From assembly GCA_945928585.1 (NCBI GenBank), contig CAMENQ010000046.1:1-11220 (forward strand): a stretch of 11,220 nucleotides of DNA, read 5' to 3'. The notes under the pieces were generated by a model, which worked only from the letters and a program-made list of their open reading frames with translations, ran no database searches and had not been told where the DNA came from. Each line of letters begins with the position of its first letter. The first letter of the stretch is position 1. Shown here piece after piece: positions 1 through 5,877 of the stretch. Both the position numbers and the translations under genes were made by a program. This DNA comes from an uncultured Roseburia sp. (lineage in GTDB: Bacteria > Bacillota > Clostridia > Lachnospirales > Lachnospiraceae).

Positions 1-602
1 AGAAAAGTAATTGTTGCATTTGGGAACATTTCTTTCATTGTTTTATCGTATTTGATTAGGTTTACATGTAAAACAATGTTAATGTTATCATTCTTTTTAA
101 AGACATAATCCTTTCTTCCTATCATAACCTTACTTGATGTATATCCCAGACTTATGGTTTCAACTTCATCCGCAAGATTTGTATAACTGCTTAACAATAA
201 GGGTGCTATAATATCTCCCATATCCTTACCAAAAAAATCTGCACCTCTCATTCCATCAGGCATAATGGAATACTCAAACTTAAGACCTGATTTTTTTGAT
301 ATCATTTCCATAATTTCATATGTTATGCCTGAAAAGCTGTCTGTTTCCTTATCATATCTGCTCAGGATATTTCTATCTCCATACAATGCAACTCGTATTT
401 TCTTGCCACTGTCTATATATTTCTGCTCTTCTTCCGTAAATTCTACACCACTGTCATCATTTGCTTCATAGTACTCAGTGGCAGACACCGTCATTTTCTG
501 CCGTAATCCTGCCATTATAAATGTCACAAGCACTGTCGCAGTAAATATGCCTGCTGCTCTTTTTATTATATTTTTAAATCTTTTTTCACGTCCTAAATCC
601 AT
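1..602 (-). CDS. Sensor protein with extracytoplasmic solute-binding (SBP_bac_3-type) domain, N-terminal part
   Basis: I read this reading frame directly from the minus strand. It starts at the ATG at 602-600 and stays open to the window edge, giving 200 residues. Residues 1-15 are basic (MDLGREKRFKNIIKR) and are followed by a hydrophobic segment at about 16-32, so this is a signal peptide or first membrane anchor. From about residue 54 the pattern EFTEEEQKYIDSGKKIRVAL, then a GITYEIMEMISKKSGLKFEY stretch, matches the start of family 3 periplasmic binding domains used as ligand sensors in BvgS-like kinases and diguanylate cyclases of Clostridia. The output domain lies outside the window, so its signalling type cannot be stated. 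The start has a purine-rich AAAGGG about ten bases upstream and a good promoter at 666-694. The gene follows the repair operon on the same strand but has its own promoter and is separated from it by the 344-base inverted repeat. Confidence 0.75.
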   Translation of the reverse strand, partial: MDLGREKRFKNIIKRAAGIFTATVLVTFIMAGLRQKMTVSATEYYEANDDSGVEFTEEEQKYIDSGKKIRVALYGDRNILSRYDKETDSFSGITYEIMEMISKKSGLKFEYSIMPDGMRGADFFGKDMGDIIAPLLLSSYTNLADEVETISLGYTSSKVMIGRKDYVFKKNDNINIVLHVNLIKYDKTMKEMFPNATITF

Positions 603-665
603 ATTCACATTTTCCCTTTCGTACACCCGCTTATTACTGTTTTTCCTTATCAAAACACTATTTAT

Positions 666-694
666 ATAATACATCAAAATGTTATGAAAATCAA
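666..694 (-). promoter_or_regulatory. Sigma-A-type promoter of the sensor gene
   Basis: On the minus strand TTGATT (694-689) is separated by exactly 17 bases from TATTAT (671-666). This is a close match to the housekeeping consensus, about 64 bases upstream of the ATG at 602. It implies that the sensor gene is transcribed independently of the repair operon. Read from the sequence only; no transcription data. Confidence 0.6.
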
Positions 695-731
695 GGTGTA
701 CAGTTTCCTCTTTTTCTCCCCTTTCTGCTCC

Positions 732-1075
732 GTAACAGTCAGTTTCAGTTATATGTCTGCAGCTGTCAGAATGGCTTCTGTGGCGACGGCAGGGGAGGGT
801 GGTTGTATATTTTGTGTGTAAGCATTGAGGAGGCAATTAGAAATTTATTGATGTGCTGAAGTTATCTTCTTAGCAGAGGCCGTCTGTCTGAGGAAGTGGC
901 TGAGAATTCAGACACTTCCGAGTTACGGCCGCCGCTTAGAAGATAGCTGCAACACATTAATAAAATTTCTTATTGCCTCCGAAGCTTACACACAAAATAT
1001 ACAACCACCCTCGCCTGCCGTCACCACAGAAGTCACTCTGACAGCTGCAGACATATAACTGAAACTGACTATTAC
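732..1075. repeat. 344-base imperfect palindrome (long inverted repeat)
   Basis: The two halves, about 732-903 and 908-1075, are reverse complements at roughly 90% over their length. The outer 92 bases (732-823 against the right end) differ at only five positions. The inner part has a few small indels, and the centre is a clean small hairpin (CTGA, GAAT loop, TCAG at 900-911, flanked by GGAAGTG and CACTTCC). The tips read GTAACAGTCAG and, inverted, GTAATAGTCAG. A possible three-base target duplication TCC flanks it (729-731 and 1076-1078), too short to be decisive. I find no convincing gene inside, and there is no T-run of the kind a simple terminator has. It occupies most of the 469-base gene-free stretch 603-1071. 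It could be a palindromic MITE, a relic of a mobile element, or the source of a long double-stranded RNA hairpin in read-through transcripts of the upstream operon. Confidence 0.9.
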
Positions 1076-1866
1076 TCCTTCAAAAATTCCACCATATTTT
1101 TTCTGTACCATTTTGGTATGAGATTATTCTGGCACTTTTCATTTTTTCTTTCTTTTATGTATAAGGCTTCATAAAAGGTTCTCCACATCTGACTGTAATC
1201 ATCTGCTTTTTCGTATATTGTTTCCAGATACTCGCCATTAAGATTATTGTCTGACACTATAATCCACTGCTCATATTTTTTGTGGATGGCTGCTTTTTTT
1301 CTTTTTTTATCGTATATAATCCAGTTTTCGTTAGGATATCTTTCATCAAAATGGTCTCCTATTAAGGGGATGACATCACATTTTGGTGATATGACTCCAT
1401 AGAGTGTGCCGTCTATATCCTTAAATCTTAAAAATCCTTTAAATAAATGTGCTTCGTTATTTGTTTTTCTTGACAGTTCCATAATGCATATGACGTATCT
1501 GTCTCCCAGCATCTGCAATACTTTCTTTCCTGTTTTAAAGCCTCTGACTAAAAATCCAAAAACCATCGTCGCCCTGTCGGGTGAATAATGGCACAGTGCT
1601 CCTATAACAAACATATACGCCTCTTCTCCAAGCTTTTTTCTGATAGATGTCGCGGTTTTAAATGATTTTTCATAGTCTGTTTCTATACATATGTATTCTG
1701 TAAAAAGTTCTTCATTATAGTCGGGCTCTGTACATATATGTATATTATCCCTGTAATGCTCCCCTTTTTTTCCGTATCTTTGGTTTCTGATAACGAATCC
1801 GTCAAATATGGCTGTAAATATGCCATCTATGGTTCCATCACATACTAATACTATCTTATTATCCAT
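1072..1866 (-). CDS. TIGR03915/DUF4130 family putative DNA repair protein, partner of the radical SAM protein
   Basis: 264 residues. The N-terminus MDNKIVLVCDGTIDGIF is the typical start of the TIGR03915 family. The C-terminal half carries the DUF4130 signature: HFDERYPNENWIIYD at about 170-185, then a segment WRTFYEALYIKERKNEKCQ followed by IPKWYRKNMVEF. Families of this type are found next to TIGR03916 radical SAM proteins, and DUF4130 is also found fused to uracil-DNA-glycosylase-like domains, which is the reason for the DNA-repair prediction; no reaction has been assigned that I know of. It lies 14 bases downstream of the radical SAM gene (ribosome binding site AGGAG/GGGAAAG before the ATG at 1866), so the two are surely co-transcribed from the LexA-controlled promoter. 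The stop codon at 1072-1074 lies inside the tip of the long inverted repeat, but the protein looks full length for its family. No membrane segments or signal peptide, so cytoplasmic. Confidence 0.85.
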   Translation of the reverse strand: MDNKIVLVCDGTIDGIFTAIFDGFVIRNQRYGKKGEHYRDNIHICTEPDYNEELFTEYICIETDYEKSFKTATSIRKKLGEEAYMFVIGALCHYSPDRATMVFGFLVRGFKTGKKVLQMLGDRYVICIMELSRKTNNEAHLFKGFLRFKDIDGTLYGVISPKCDVIPLIGDHFDERYPNENWIIYDKKRKKAAIHKKYEQWIIVSDNNLNGEYLETIYEKADDYSQMWRTFYEALYIKERKNEKCQNNLIPKWYRKNMVEFLKE

Positions 1867-1880
1867 CTTTCCCTATGCTC

Positions 1881-3473
1881 CTAATCAAACAGGCTCATCT
1901 GTGTATATGTTATCTGTTCTCCTGCTGCCATCATTCTGTCAGGTCTTTCGTTATATATGAGATGATGGGTGATATAGTTTTCTTCAAGTTTGGTATCGTA
2001 CATCATTTTTCCCTGACATGTAATAAAATATAATGCTCTTTTTAATACTACTCCCATTCTTTTTATGTCATTAAAATCAAGTTTACTGTGGCGTCTTGAT
2101 GCAATAATGCGTCTTGCGCTCTTTACTCCTATACCCGGTACCCTCAGCAGCGTATAGTAATCTGCTTTGTTTATTTCTACCGGAAAAAGTCCCAAATGAC
2201 GCACTGCCCAGTCGCATTTAGGGTCGATTTCCTTATTAAAATAAGGTCTGTCCTCCGTCAGAAGCTCCCCTGCCTTAAATCCATAATATCTTAAGAGCCA
2301 GTCTGCCTGGTACAGTCTGTGTTCTCTAAGCAGTTCAGGGCCATTCTCCGTAGAGGGCAGTGATGTGTCATTATTTACATTTATGAAGGCAGAATAAAAT
2401 ACTCTCTTTAAATCATAATTGTCATAAAGTGCCTCGGATACATTTATAATATGGTAATCTGTTTCGTCTGTAGCTCCTATAATCATCTGCGTGCTTTGTC
2501 CTGCCGGGACAAAATATCTGTTTTTTGTTCCCACATAGTTACTTACAGGTTTATTTGTTTCCGTTTCATGCATCAATTCTGATGATTCTGATTCTGCGAC
2601 TATCTGACTCTTCTTGAGTTCTGTCCCATATCCCGCCTTAGTTATGTTATCCATAAGCATATTTCTGCTGTCCTCCAGATAACTGCTGTCACTTATATAC
2701 AACGGTGTCTTTTTTCCATAAACGCCATTCATATATCTGTTATTTTTTATGCCTATCTGTATCTCTTTCATCGGTGTAAGTATGCTTTTTCTGCTTTTGT
2801 GGGGAGCAAGCTTTTTAAGACTCTCACCTGTAGGAAGTTCCATATTTATGCTCATACGGTCTGTAAGATATCCCAGCTGCTCTATAAGTACACTGTCTGC
2901 TCCCGGTATAGCCTTTGCATGAATATATCCGTTGAAATGATACTCCCTTCTTAGCTTATAAATCGTTTCATATAATAATTCTACAGTATAATTTGGACTT
3001 TTTAGTATACCGGAGCTAAAAAATAATCCTTCTATATAATTTCTTCTGTAAAACTCTATGGTAAGCCTGCATACCTCATCAGGCGTAAAAGTGGCCCGCG
3101 GTACATCATTTGATGATCTGTTTATGCAGTATTTACAATCAAATATACATTCATTTGTAAATAATATCTTTAAAAGAGAAATGCATCTTCCGTCAGGTGT
3201 GAAAGTATGGCATATACCACAGCTTTGTGCGCTTCCCATAGATTTTCCATTACCCTTTCTGTCTACTCCGCTGGAGGTACACGCTACGTCGTACTTTGCC
3301 GCATCTCCAAGTATCCTAAGCTTTTCCTCCACACTTATGTCTCCGGCTAACACTGCCCCCTTAAACCTCCTGTCAGTATGTGCGTCTGCATATATATCTG
3401 AAGATGTGCCTTCACTGCCTGTGGATACTGCATTTGCCATATCTGAATCATATCCCTTTATAATATCTGCCAT
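1881..3473 (-). CDS. TIGR03916-type radical SAM protein, putative DNA modification/repair enzyme
   Basis: 530 residues. The radical SAM cluster motif is CIFDCKYC with C109, C113 and C116. Further cysteines at 65, 85, 88 and 97 (SCGIC, then C97) lie just before it. GQSTQMIIGA at about 325-334 and the following SEALYDNYDLKRVFYSAF are typical of this family. A helix-hairpin-helix motif at about 437-461 (RVPGIGVKSARRI) indicates DNA binding. The last six residues, QMSLFD, resemble a sliding-clamp binding motif. The protein is longer than the roughly 420 residues I remember for the family. The surplus lies in an N-terminal extension of about 40 residues and a low-conservation, Ser/Glu/Lys-rich insert at about 246-318. 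The ATG at 3473 is preceded by GGGGTGA. It is the first gene of the repair operon, with the DUF4130 gene 14 bases downstream, and is preceded by two LexA boxes. The substrate is unknown; spore photoproduct lyase is a related idea but this is a different family. Confidence 0.88.
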   Translation of the reverse strand: MADIIKGYDSDMANAVSTGSEGTSSDIYADAHTDRRFKGAVLAGDISVEEKLRILGDAAKYDVACTSSGVDRKGNGKSMGSAQSCGICHTFTPDGRCISLLKILFTNECIFDCKYCINRSSNDVPRATFTPDEVCRLTIEFYRRNYIEGLFFSSGILKSPNYTVELLYETIYKLRREYHFNGYIHAKAIPGADSVLIEQLGYLTDRMSINMELPTGESLKKLAPHKSRKSILTPMKEIQIGIKNNRYMNGVYGKKTPLYISDSSYLEDSRNMLMDNITKAGYGTELKKSQIVAESESSELMHETETNKPVSNYVGTKNRYFVPAGQSTQMIIGATDETDYHIINVSEALYDNYDLKRVFYSAFINVNNDTSLPSTENGPELLREHRLYQADWLLRYYGFKAGELLTEDRPYFNKEIDPKCDWAVRHLGLFPVEINKADYYTLLRVPGIGVKSARRIIASRRHSKLDFNDIKRMGVVLKRALYFITCQGKMMYDTKLEENYITHHLIYNERPDRMMAAGEQITYTQMSLFD

Positions 3474-3503
3474 ATATTCACCCCATTTTTTAACTTTTAT
3501 TTT

Positions 3504-3517
3504 AGAACTTATGTTCT
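3504..3517. promoter_or_regulatory. LexA (SOS) box 2, downstream of the -10
   Basis: AGAAC-TTAT-GTTCT has the same GAAC-N4-GTTC core with five-base arms. Its centre lies 33 bases from that of box 1, about three helical turns, so both dimers would sit on about the same face of the DNA. It lies in the start-site/5'-leader region of the operon. Confidence 0.82.
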
Positions 3518-3526
3518 GTTTTTATT

Positions 3527-3555
3527 ATAATACTACAGAACTTGTGTTCTGTAAA
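3527..3555 (-). promoter_or_regulatory. SOS-type promoter of the radical SAM/DUF4130 operon
   Basis: On the minus strand TTTACA (3555-3550) and TATTAT (3532-3527) are separated by 17 bases, a good sigma-A promoter 54 bases upstream of the ATG. One LexA box (3535-3552) fills the spacer and overlaps the -35 end, so bound LexA would block RNA polymerase. An alternative -10, TATAAT, overlaps the same place shifted by a few bases. Confidence 0.7.
3535..3552. promoter_or_regulatory. LexA (SOS) box 1, within the promoter
   Basis: ACAGAAC-TTGT-GTTCTGT is a perfect palindrome with seven-base arms and contains the Gram-positive LexA core GAAC-N4-GTTC. It lies between the -35 and -10 elements of the repair operon. 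Confidence 0.85.
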
Positions 3556-3696
3556 GAGGAAATTTTTACTTACAGAGTTTATAAATCCTTTATTTCAAAA
3601 ACACAATTTGGTCACATTTTTTATTTATTATATAAACATCAAAAGCGATAAGCTATTGATAATAAATTTTTTCATATTTTCATAACTCCCCCTTTG

Positions 3697-3737
3697 ACCC
3701 ACCGGCTGCAACCGGTGGGTTAAACTTTTTTATTTTT
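3697..3737 (+). terminator. Orphan hairpin with T-tract, plus orientation
   Basis: ACCCACCGG (3697-3705) pairs with CCGGTGGGT (3712-3720) around a six-base loop. On the plus strand it is followed by TAAAC and two T-runs (3726-3737). It looks like an intrinsic terminator, yet no plus-strand gene precedes it between 3474 and 3697. Alternatives are the end hairpin of a lost IS200/IS605-type element, which often have similar CCACCGG stems, or the terminator of an unannotated small RNA. The rest of the gene-free stretch 3474-3834 holds the SOS promoter, an AT-rich segment at 3556-3690 in which I see nothing, and the lipoprotein terminator. Confidence 0.5.
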
Positions 3738-3742
3738 CTGTT

Positions 3743-3792
3743 ATTAAAAAGACTGCTGTTTTTACAATATCATATTGCAAAAACAACAGTCT
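3743..3792 (-). terminator. Intrinsic terminator of the lipoprotein gene
   Basis: On the minus strand a 20-base-pair stem (3792-3773 with 3769-3750, three-base loop TGA) is followed by TTTTT. The two non-Watson-Crick positions are both G-U pairs in the minus-strand RNA and would be A-C mismatches in the plus-strand RNA. This fixes the orientation and links it to the gene ending at 3835. Confidence 0.85.
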
Positions 3793-3834
3793 CTTTATTA
3801 TATTATTATCATCAAAATATGCCTTAATATTTGA

Positions 3835-5202
3835 TTACTGCTTATCTGATGATGTATGTGAGTCACCGGTTTTTTCTGTTTCCGTTTCGTCTTCATCAAA
3901 GTCATAATCATCGAAATCAAAGTCATCAAAGTCATAGTCGTCATAATCATAGTCACCAAAGTCATAATCATCAAAGTCATAGTCATCTGTGCCTAAATCA
4001 AAATCATCTTCAAAGTTTTCATACTCATCTGAAATCTCTCCATATGCACTGTCAAGACCTTCCTGAAAACCCTTCTTAAATTCTTCTATGATAGGTTTTG
4101 CATCTTCATCTGAAATAACATCAGTTGGAGCAGAAATCTTTATTGAATCATCCTTCTTGGCTGTATTTTCAAAGCTGAATGCCATTCTGTTTGAGCTGTC
4201 TGAAACGCCGACAGCTATACCTGTCTTAAATGTATCATCAACGTATGAAGCTGTTAAAGTTATTGAGAAATCAAAATCCTCCATGAGCGATGCTATATCA
4301 TATGCGCCGAAAAGCGATGCCATCTGTTTCAAATCCGAACCACTCACAGTTTCATCTCCTGTTATTGCATTAATTTTTTCTGCAATAGCCCCACTGTTTG
4401 ACTCAACTTCTTTTAATACCCCTGATATAATATCATTTATATTTTTTTTGCTGATTGTCATCTTGTATGTATCGCCGTCATTTGAAAAACAGCTGTCTGA
4501 ATTTTTCATTCCCTTTACAATAAGATCAGCAAAATAGCTTACAGTTTCCTTTAATTTTTTATATTCATCATTGTCATTAAGTCCTGAAAGCATATCCTGA
4601 AACGAATCAGCATTAAATGATATTCCTGCGTCTTCAAGTTCATCTCCATATGTTTCCTCAACCATCTCCAAAAGTTCCTTTAAAGTCTCCTCTGACACTT
4701 TAAGATAATTCCCTTCCGGAAGCTCGGCTCCAAGATTAATAGATGAATCACTGTCTAAGTCAGCTGTTTCTGAAATAATCTTTTCAATTCCGTCTGCCAT
4801 AGTGCGAAGGCCAATATAAACATCTCCGTCAACTGTCACATAATCAAGTATATCTGTAGCTGTCTTTCCTCCAAGGCTTATACCTATGTTTAAATCTGAT
4901 GCATTATTTTTTGTGTCAACCTTACCTTCCCATGTACCGGAAAATGCAATTCCGTTATTTCCGCCAAGAACCTCCAAGAACTGCTCTCCACCGGCGGATT
5001 CTATATCATCTCCCGACATAGACATACTGAAACTGCCGCTTAATGTGTATTTTTCCATAGATGCTGCTTTCTCATATGCTTCGCTGATGGAAGAGGCTGC
5101 ATTTCCATCTGATTTTTCATCATCATTGCTTCCGCATCCTGCAAGAGCTGTAACCGACAAGACAGCTGTCATGGCAAGTGCTGCTAATTTTCTAAACTTC
5201 AT
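3835..5202 (-). CDS. Secreted lipoprotein with an Asp/Tyr/Phe pentad-repeat tail, function unknown
   Basis: 455 residues. MKFRKLAALAMTAVLSVTAL followed by AGC is a lipoprotein signal peptide, with lipobox L20-A21-G22-C23, so the mature protein is anchored outside the membrane at Cys23. After an acidic/serine linker, the region from about residue 40 to 360 (SEAYEKAASMEKYTLSGSFS onward) resembles the repeated beta-strand lipoproteins common in Clostridia; I cannot name a domain with certainty. Residues 399-440 are extremely acidic, with six pentads of the type DDYDF at 406-435, then a hydrophilic end. The start has GGAGG ten bases upstream. It has its own terminator (3743-3792) and is a single-gene unit, divergent from the helix-turn-helix gene at 5377. 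A cell-surface binding or cation-binding role is possible but is only inference. Confidence 0.85.
   Translation of the reverse strand: MKFRKLAALAMTAVLSVTALAGCGSNDDEKSDGNAASSISEAYEKAASMEKYTLSGSFSMSMSGDDIESAGGEQFLEVLGGNNGIAFSGTWEGKVDTKNNASDLNIGISLGGKTATDILDYVTVDGDVYIGLRTMADGIEKIISETADLDSDSSINLGAELPEGNYLKVSEETLKELLEMVEETYGDELEDAGISFNADSFQDMLSGLNDNDEYKKLKETVSYFADLIVKGMKNSDSCFSNDGDTYKMTISKKNINDIISGVLKEVESNSGAIAEKINAITGDETVSGSDLKQMASLFGAYDIASLMEDFDFSITLTASYVDDTFKTGIAVGVSDSSNRMAFSFENTAKKDDSIKISAPTDVISDEDAKPIIEEFKKGFQEGLDSAYGEISDEYENFEDDFDLGTDDYDFDDYDFGDYDYDDYDFDDFDFDDYDFDEDETETEKTGDSHTSSDKQ
3898..3987 (-). repeat. Six tandem 15-base units encoding DDYDF-like pentads
   Basis: The minus strand encodes DDYDF, DDYDF, GDYDY, DDYDF, DDFDF, DDYDF in a row. 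The 15-base period is visible in the DNA as recurring GATTATGACTTT-like units with silent changes. Such arrays change copy number by slippage. The same DNA read on the plus strand gives a His/Ser/Asn/Gln-rich open frame that is only a shadow. Confidence 0.85.
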
Positions 5203-5221
5203 TCCTTTTCCTCCATTTCTT

Positions 5222-5243
5222 TATGCAGATAATTATCTGCATA
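5222..5243. promoter_or_regulatory. Perfect 22-bp palindrome, candidate operator
   Basis: The segment is exactly self-complementary, with half-site TATGCAGATAA. It lies 19 bases upstream of the lipoprotein start codon, just ahead of its ribosome binding site. It is in the 174-base region between that gene and the divergent helix-turn-helix gene. It could bind a dimeric regulator; whether that is the neighbouring protein is inference. In RNA it would form a hairpin beside the ribosome binding site. Confidence 0.6.
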
Positions 5244-5269
5244 CTGTGAATTAATATTCTACATTCATA

Positions 5270-5298
5270 ATGAAATCACAATTTTTTATGTTAGTCAA
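5270..5298 (-). promoter_or_regulatory. Possible promoter of the lipoprotein gene
   Basis: TTGACT (5298-5293) on the minus strand is a good -35. At 17 bases the -10 would be TTTCAT (5275-5270), a weak match. Transcription from here would place the 22-bp palindrome in the 5' leader. For the divergent plus-strand gene only a weak candidate is seen (TTGTAT 5317-5322, TAAACT 5340-5345). Confidence 0.35.
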
Positions 5299-5376
5299 TA
5301 AAAATTCTATTAATTATTGTATTTTTTATGCTTTATTGGTAAACTAAGAGAAGATTACACAAAACGGAGGATTAAA

Positions 5377-5877
5377 ATGGGTAAAAAAGCTACAAAAGCC
5401 GCTGACAGCATGTATTGTCAGGCAAGATACGAGGCTTGTGAAAACAACAGTGATTTTGAAAGCAGGGAAAAAGCATCGGAGATACTTGGAATCGACCGCA
5501 CAAGACTTGCACGGATAGAGCTTGGAAAAATAACTCCTTATCCGGAGGAGGTTCTTTCCATGTCTGAATCATACAACTGTCCGGAGCTTTGTAACTCCTA
5601 CTGTGCCAAGGAATGTCCTATCGGAAGGACTACCGTAAACGAAGTAGTTATTGATGACTTTGACAGACTTGCCCTTAAGGTTTTAGGCTCCCTTAAGGAC
5701 ATAGACGATATCAGAACTTCCCTTATTGCCATATCTGAGGACGGCGTAATAGACGAAACAGAATGGGATGAATTTAACGCCATACTTGACTCTCTTGATA
5801 AAATTTCCACCAATGCAGCCGCATTGCAGATATGGGCAAAGAAAAACATTAAAATGCTTCGGAAAAAGGAGGAATAA
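5377..5877 (+). CDS. Helix-turn-helix (XRE-type) regulator with a cysteine-spaced segment
   Basis: 166 residues, the only supported plus-strand gene. I chose the ATG at 5377 because CGGAGG stands seven bases upstream; an in-frame ATG 60 bases earlier has no ribosome binding site and adds an unlikely leader. Residues 30-62 (REKASEILGIDRTRLARIEL) form an XRE-like helix-turn-helix of a kind common in Firmicutes phages and mobile elements. Cysteines follow at 68, 72, 76 and 80, evenly four apart, and there are two more at 14 and 21. The C-terminal half is acidic and helical, ending in a basic AKKNIKMLRKK. The role is unknown. It is divergent from the lipoprotein gene, so control of itself and of that neighbour is plausible. 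Its last 29 bases overlap the 3' end of the convergent pflX-like gene. No clear terminator of its own is visible. Confidence 0.8.
   Translation: MGKKATKAADSMYCQARYEACENNSDFESREKASEILGIDRTRLARIELGKITPYPEEVLSMSESYNCPELCNSYCAKECPIGRTTVNEVVIDDFDRLALKVLGSLKDIDDIRTSLIAISEDGVIDETEWDEFNAILDSLDKISTNAAALQIWAKKNIKMLRKKEE

Noticed and set aside
265..669. Two small plus-strand frames with hydrophobic composition
   Set aside because: They are antisense to the sensor gene, whose signal peptide and binding-domain pattern read well on the minus strand.
732..1075. Retron or group II intron RNA as explanation of the long palindrome
   Set aside because: No reverse transcriptase gene is nearby, and the structure is one long simple hairpin without the conserved parts of these RNAs.
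3058..3651. Plus-strand 197-codon frame running out of the radical SAM gene
   Set aside because: Mostly antisense to conserved radical SAM sequence, no ribosome binding site, and its end crosses the LexA boxes and promoter.
3898..3987. Possible CRISPR array because of regular repeats
   Set aside because: The 15-base period has no spacers and encodes an in-frame pentad repeat.
3831..4079. Plus-strand frame with His/Ser/Asn/Gln repeats
   Set aside because: It is the antisense shadow of the DDYDF repeat of the lipoprotein; it has no ribosome binding site and lies wholly inside a well-supported gene.
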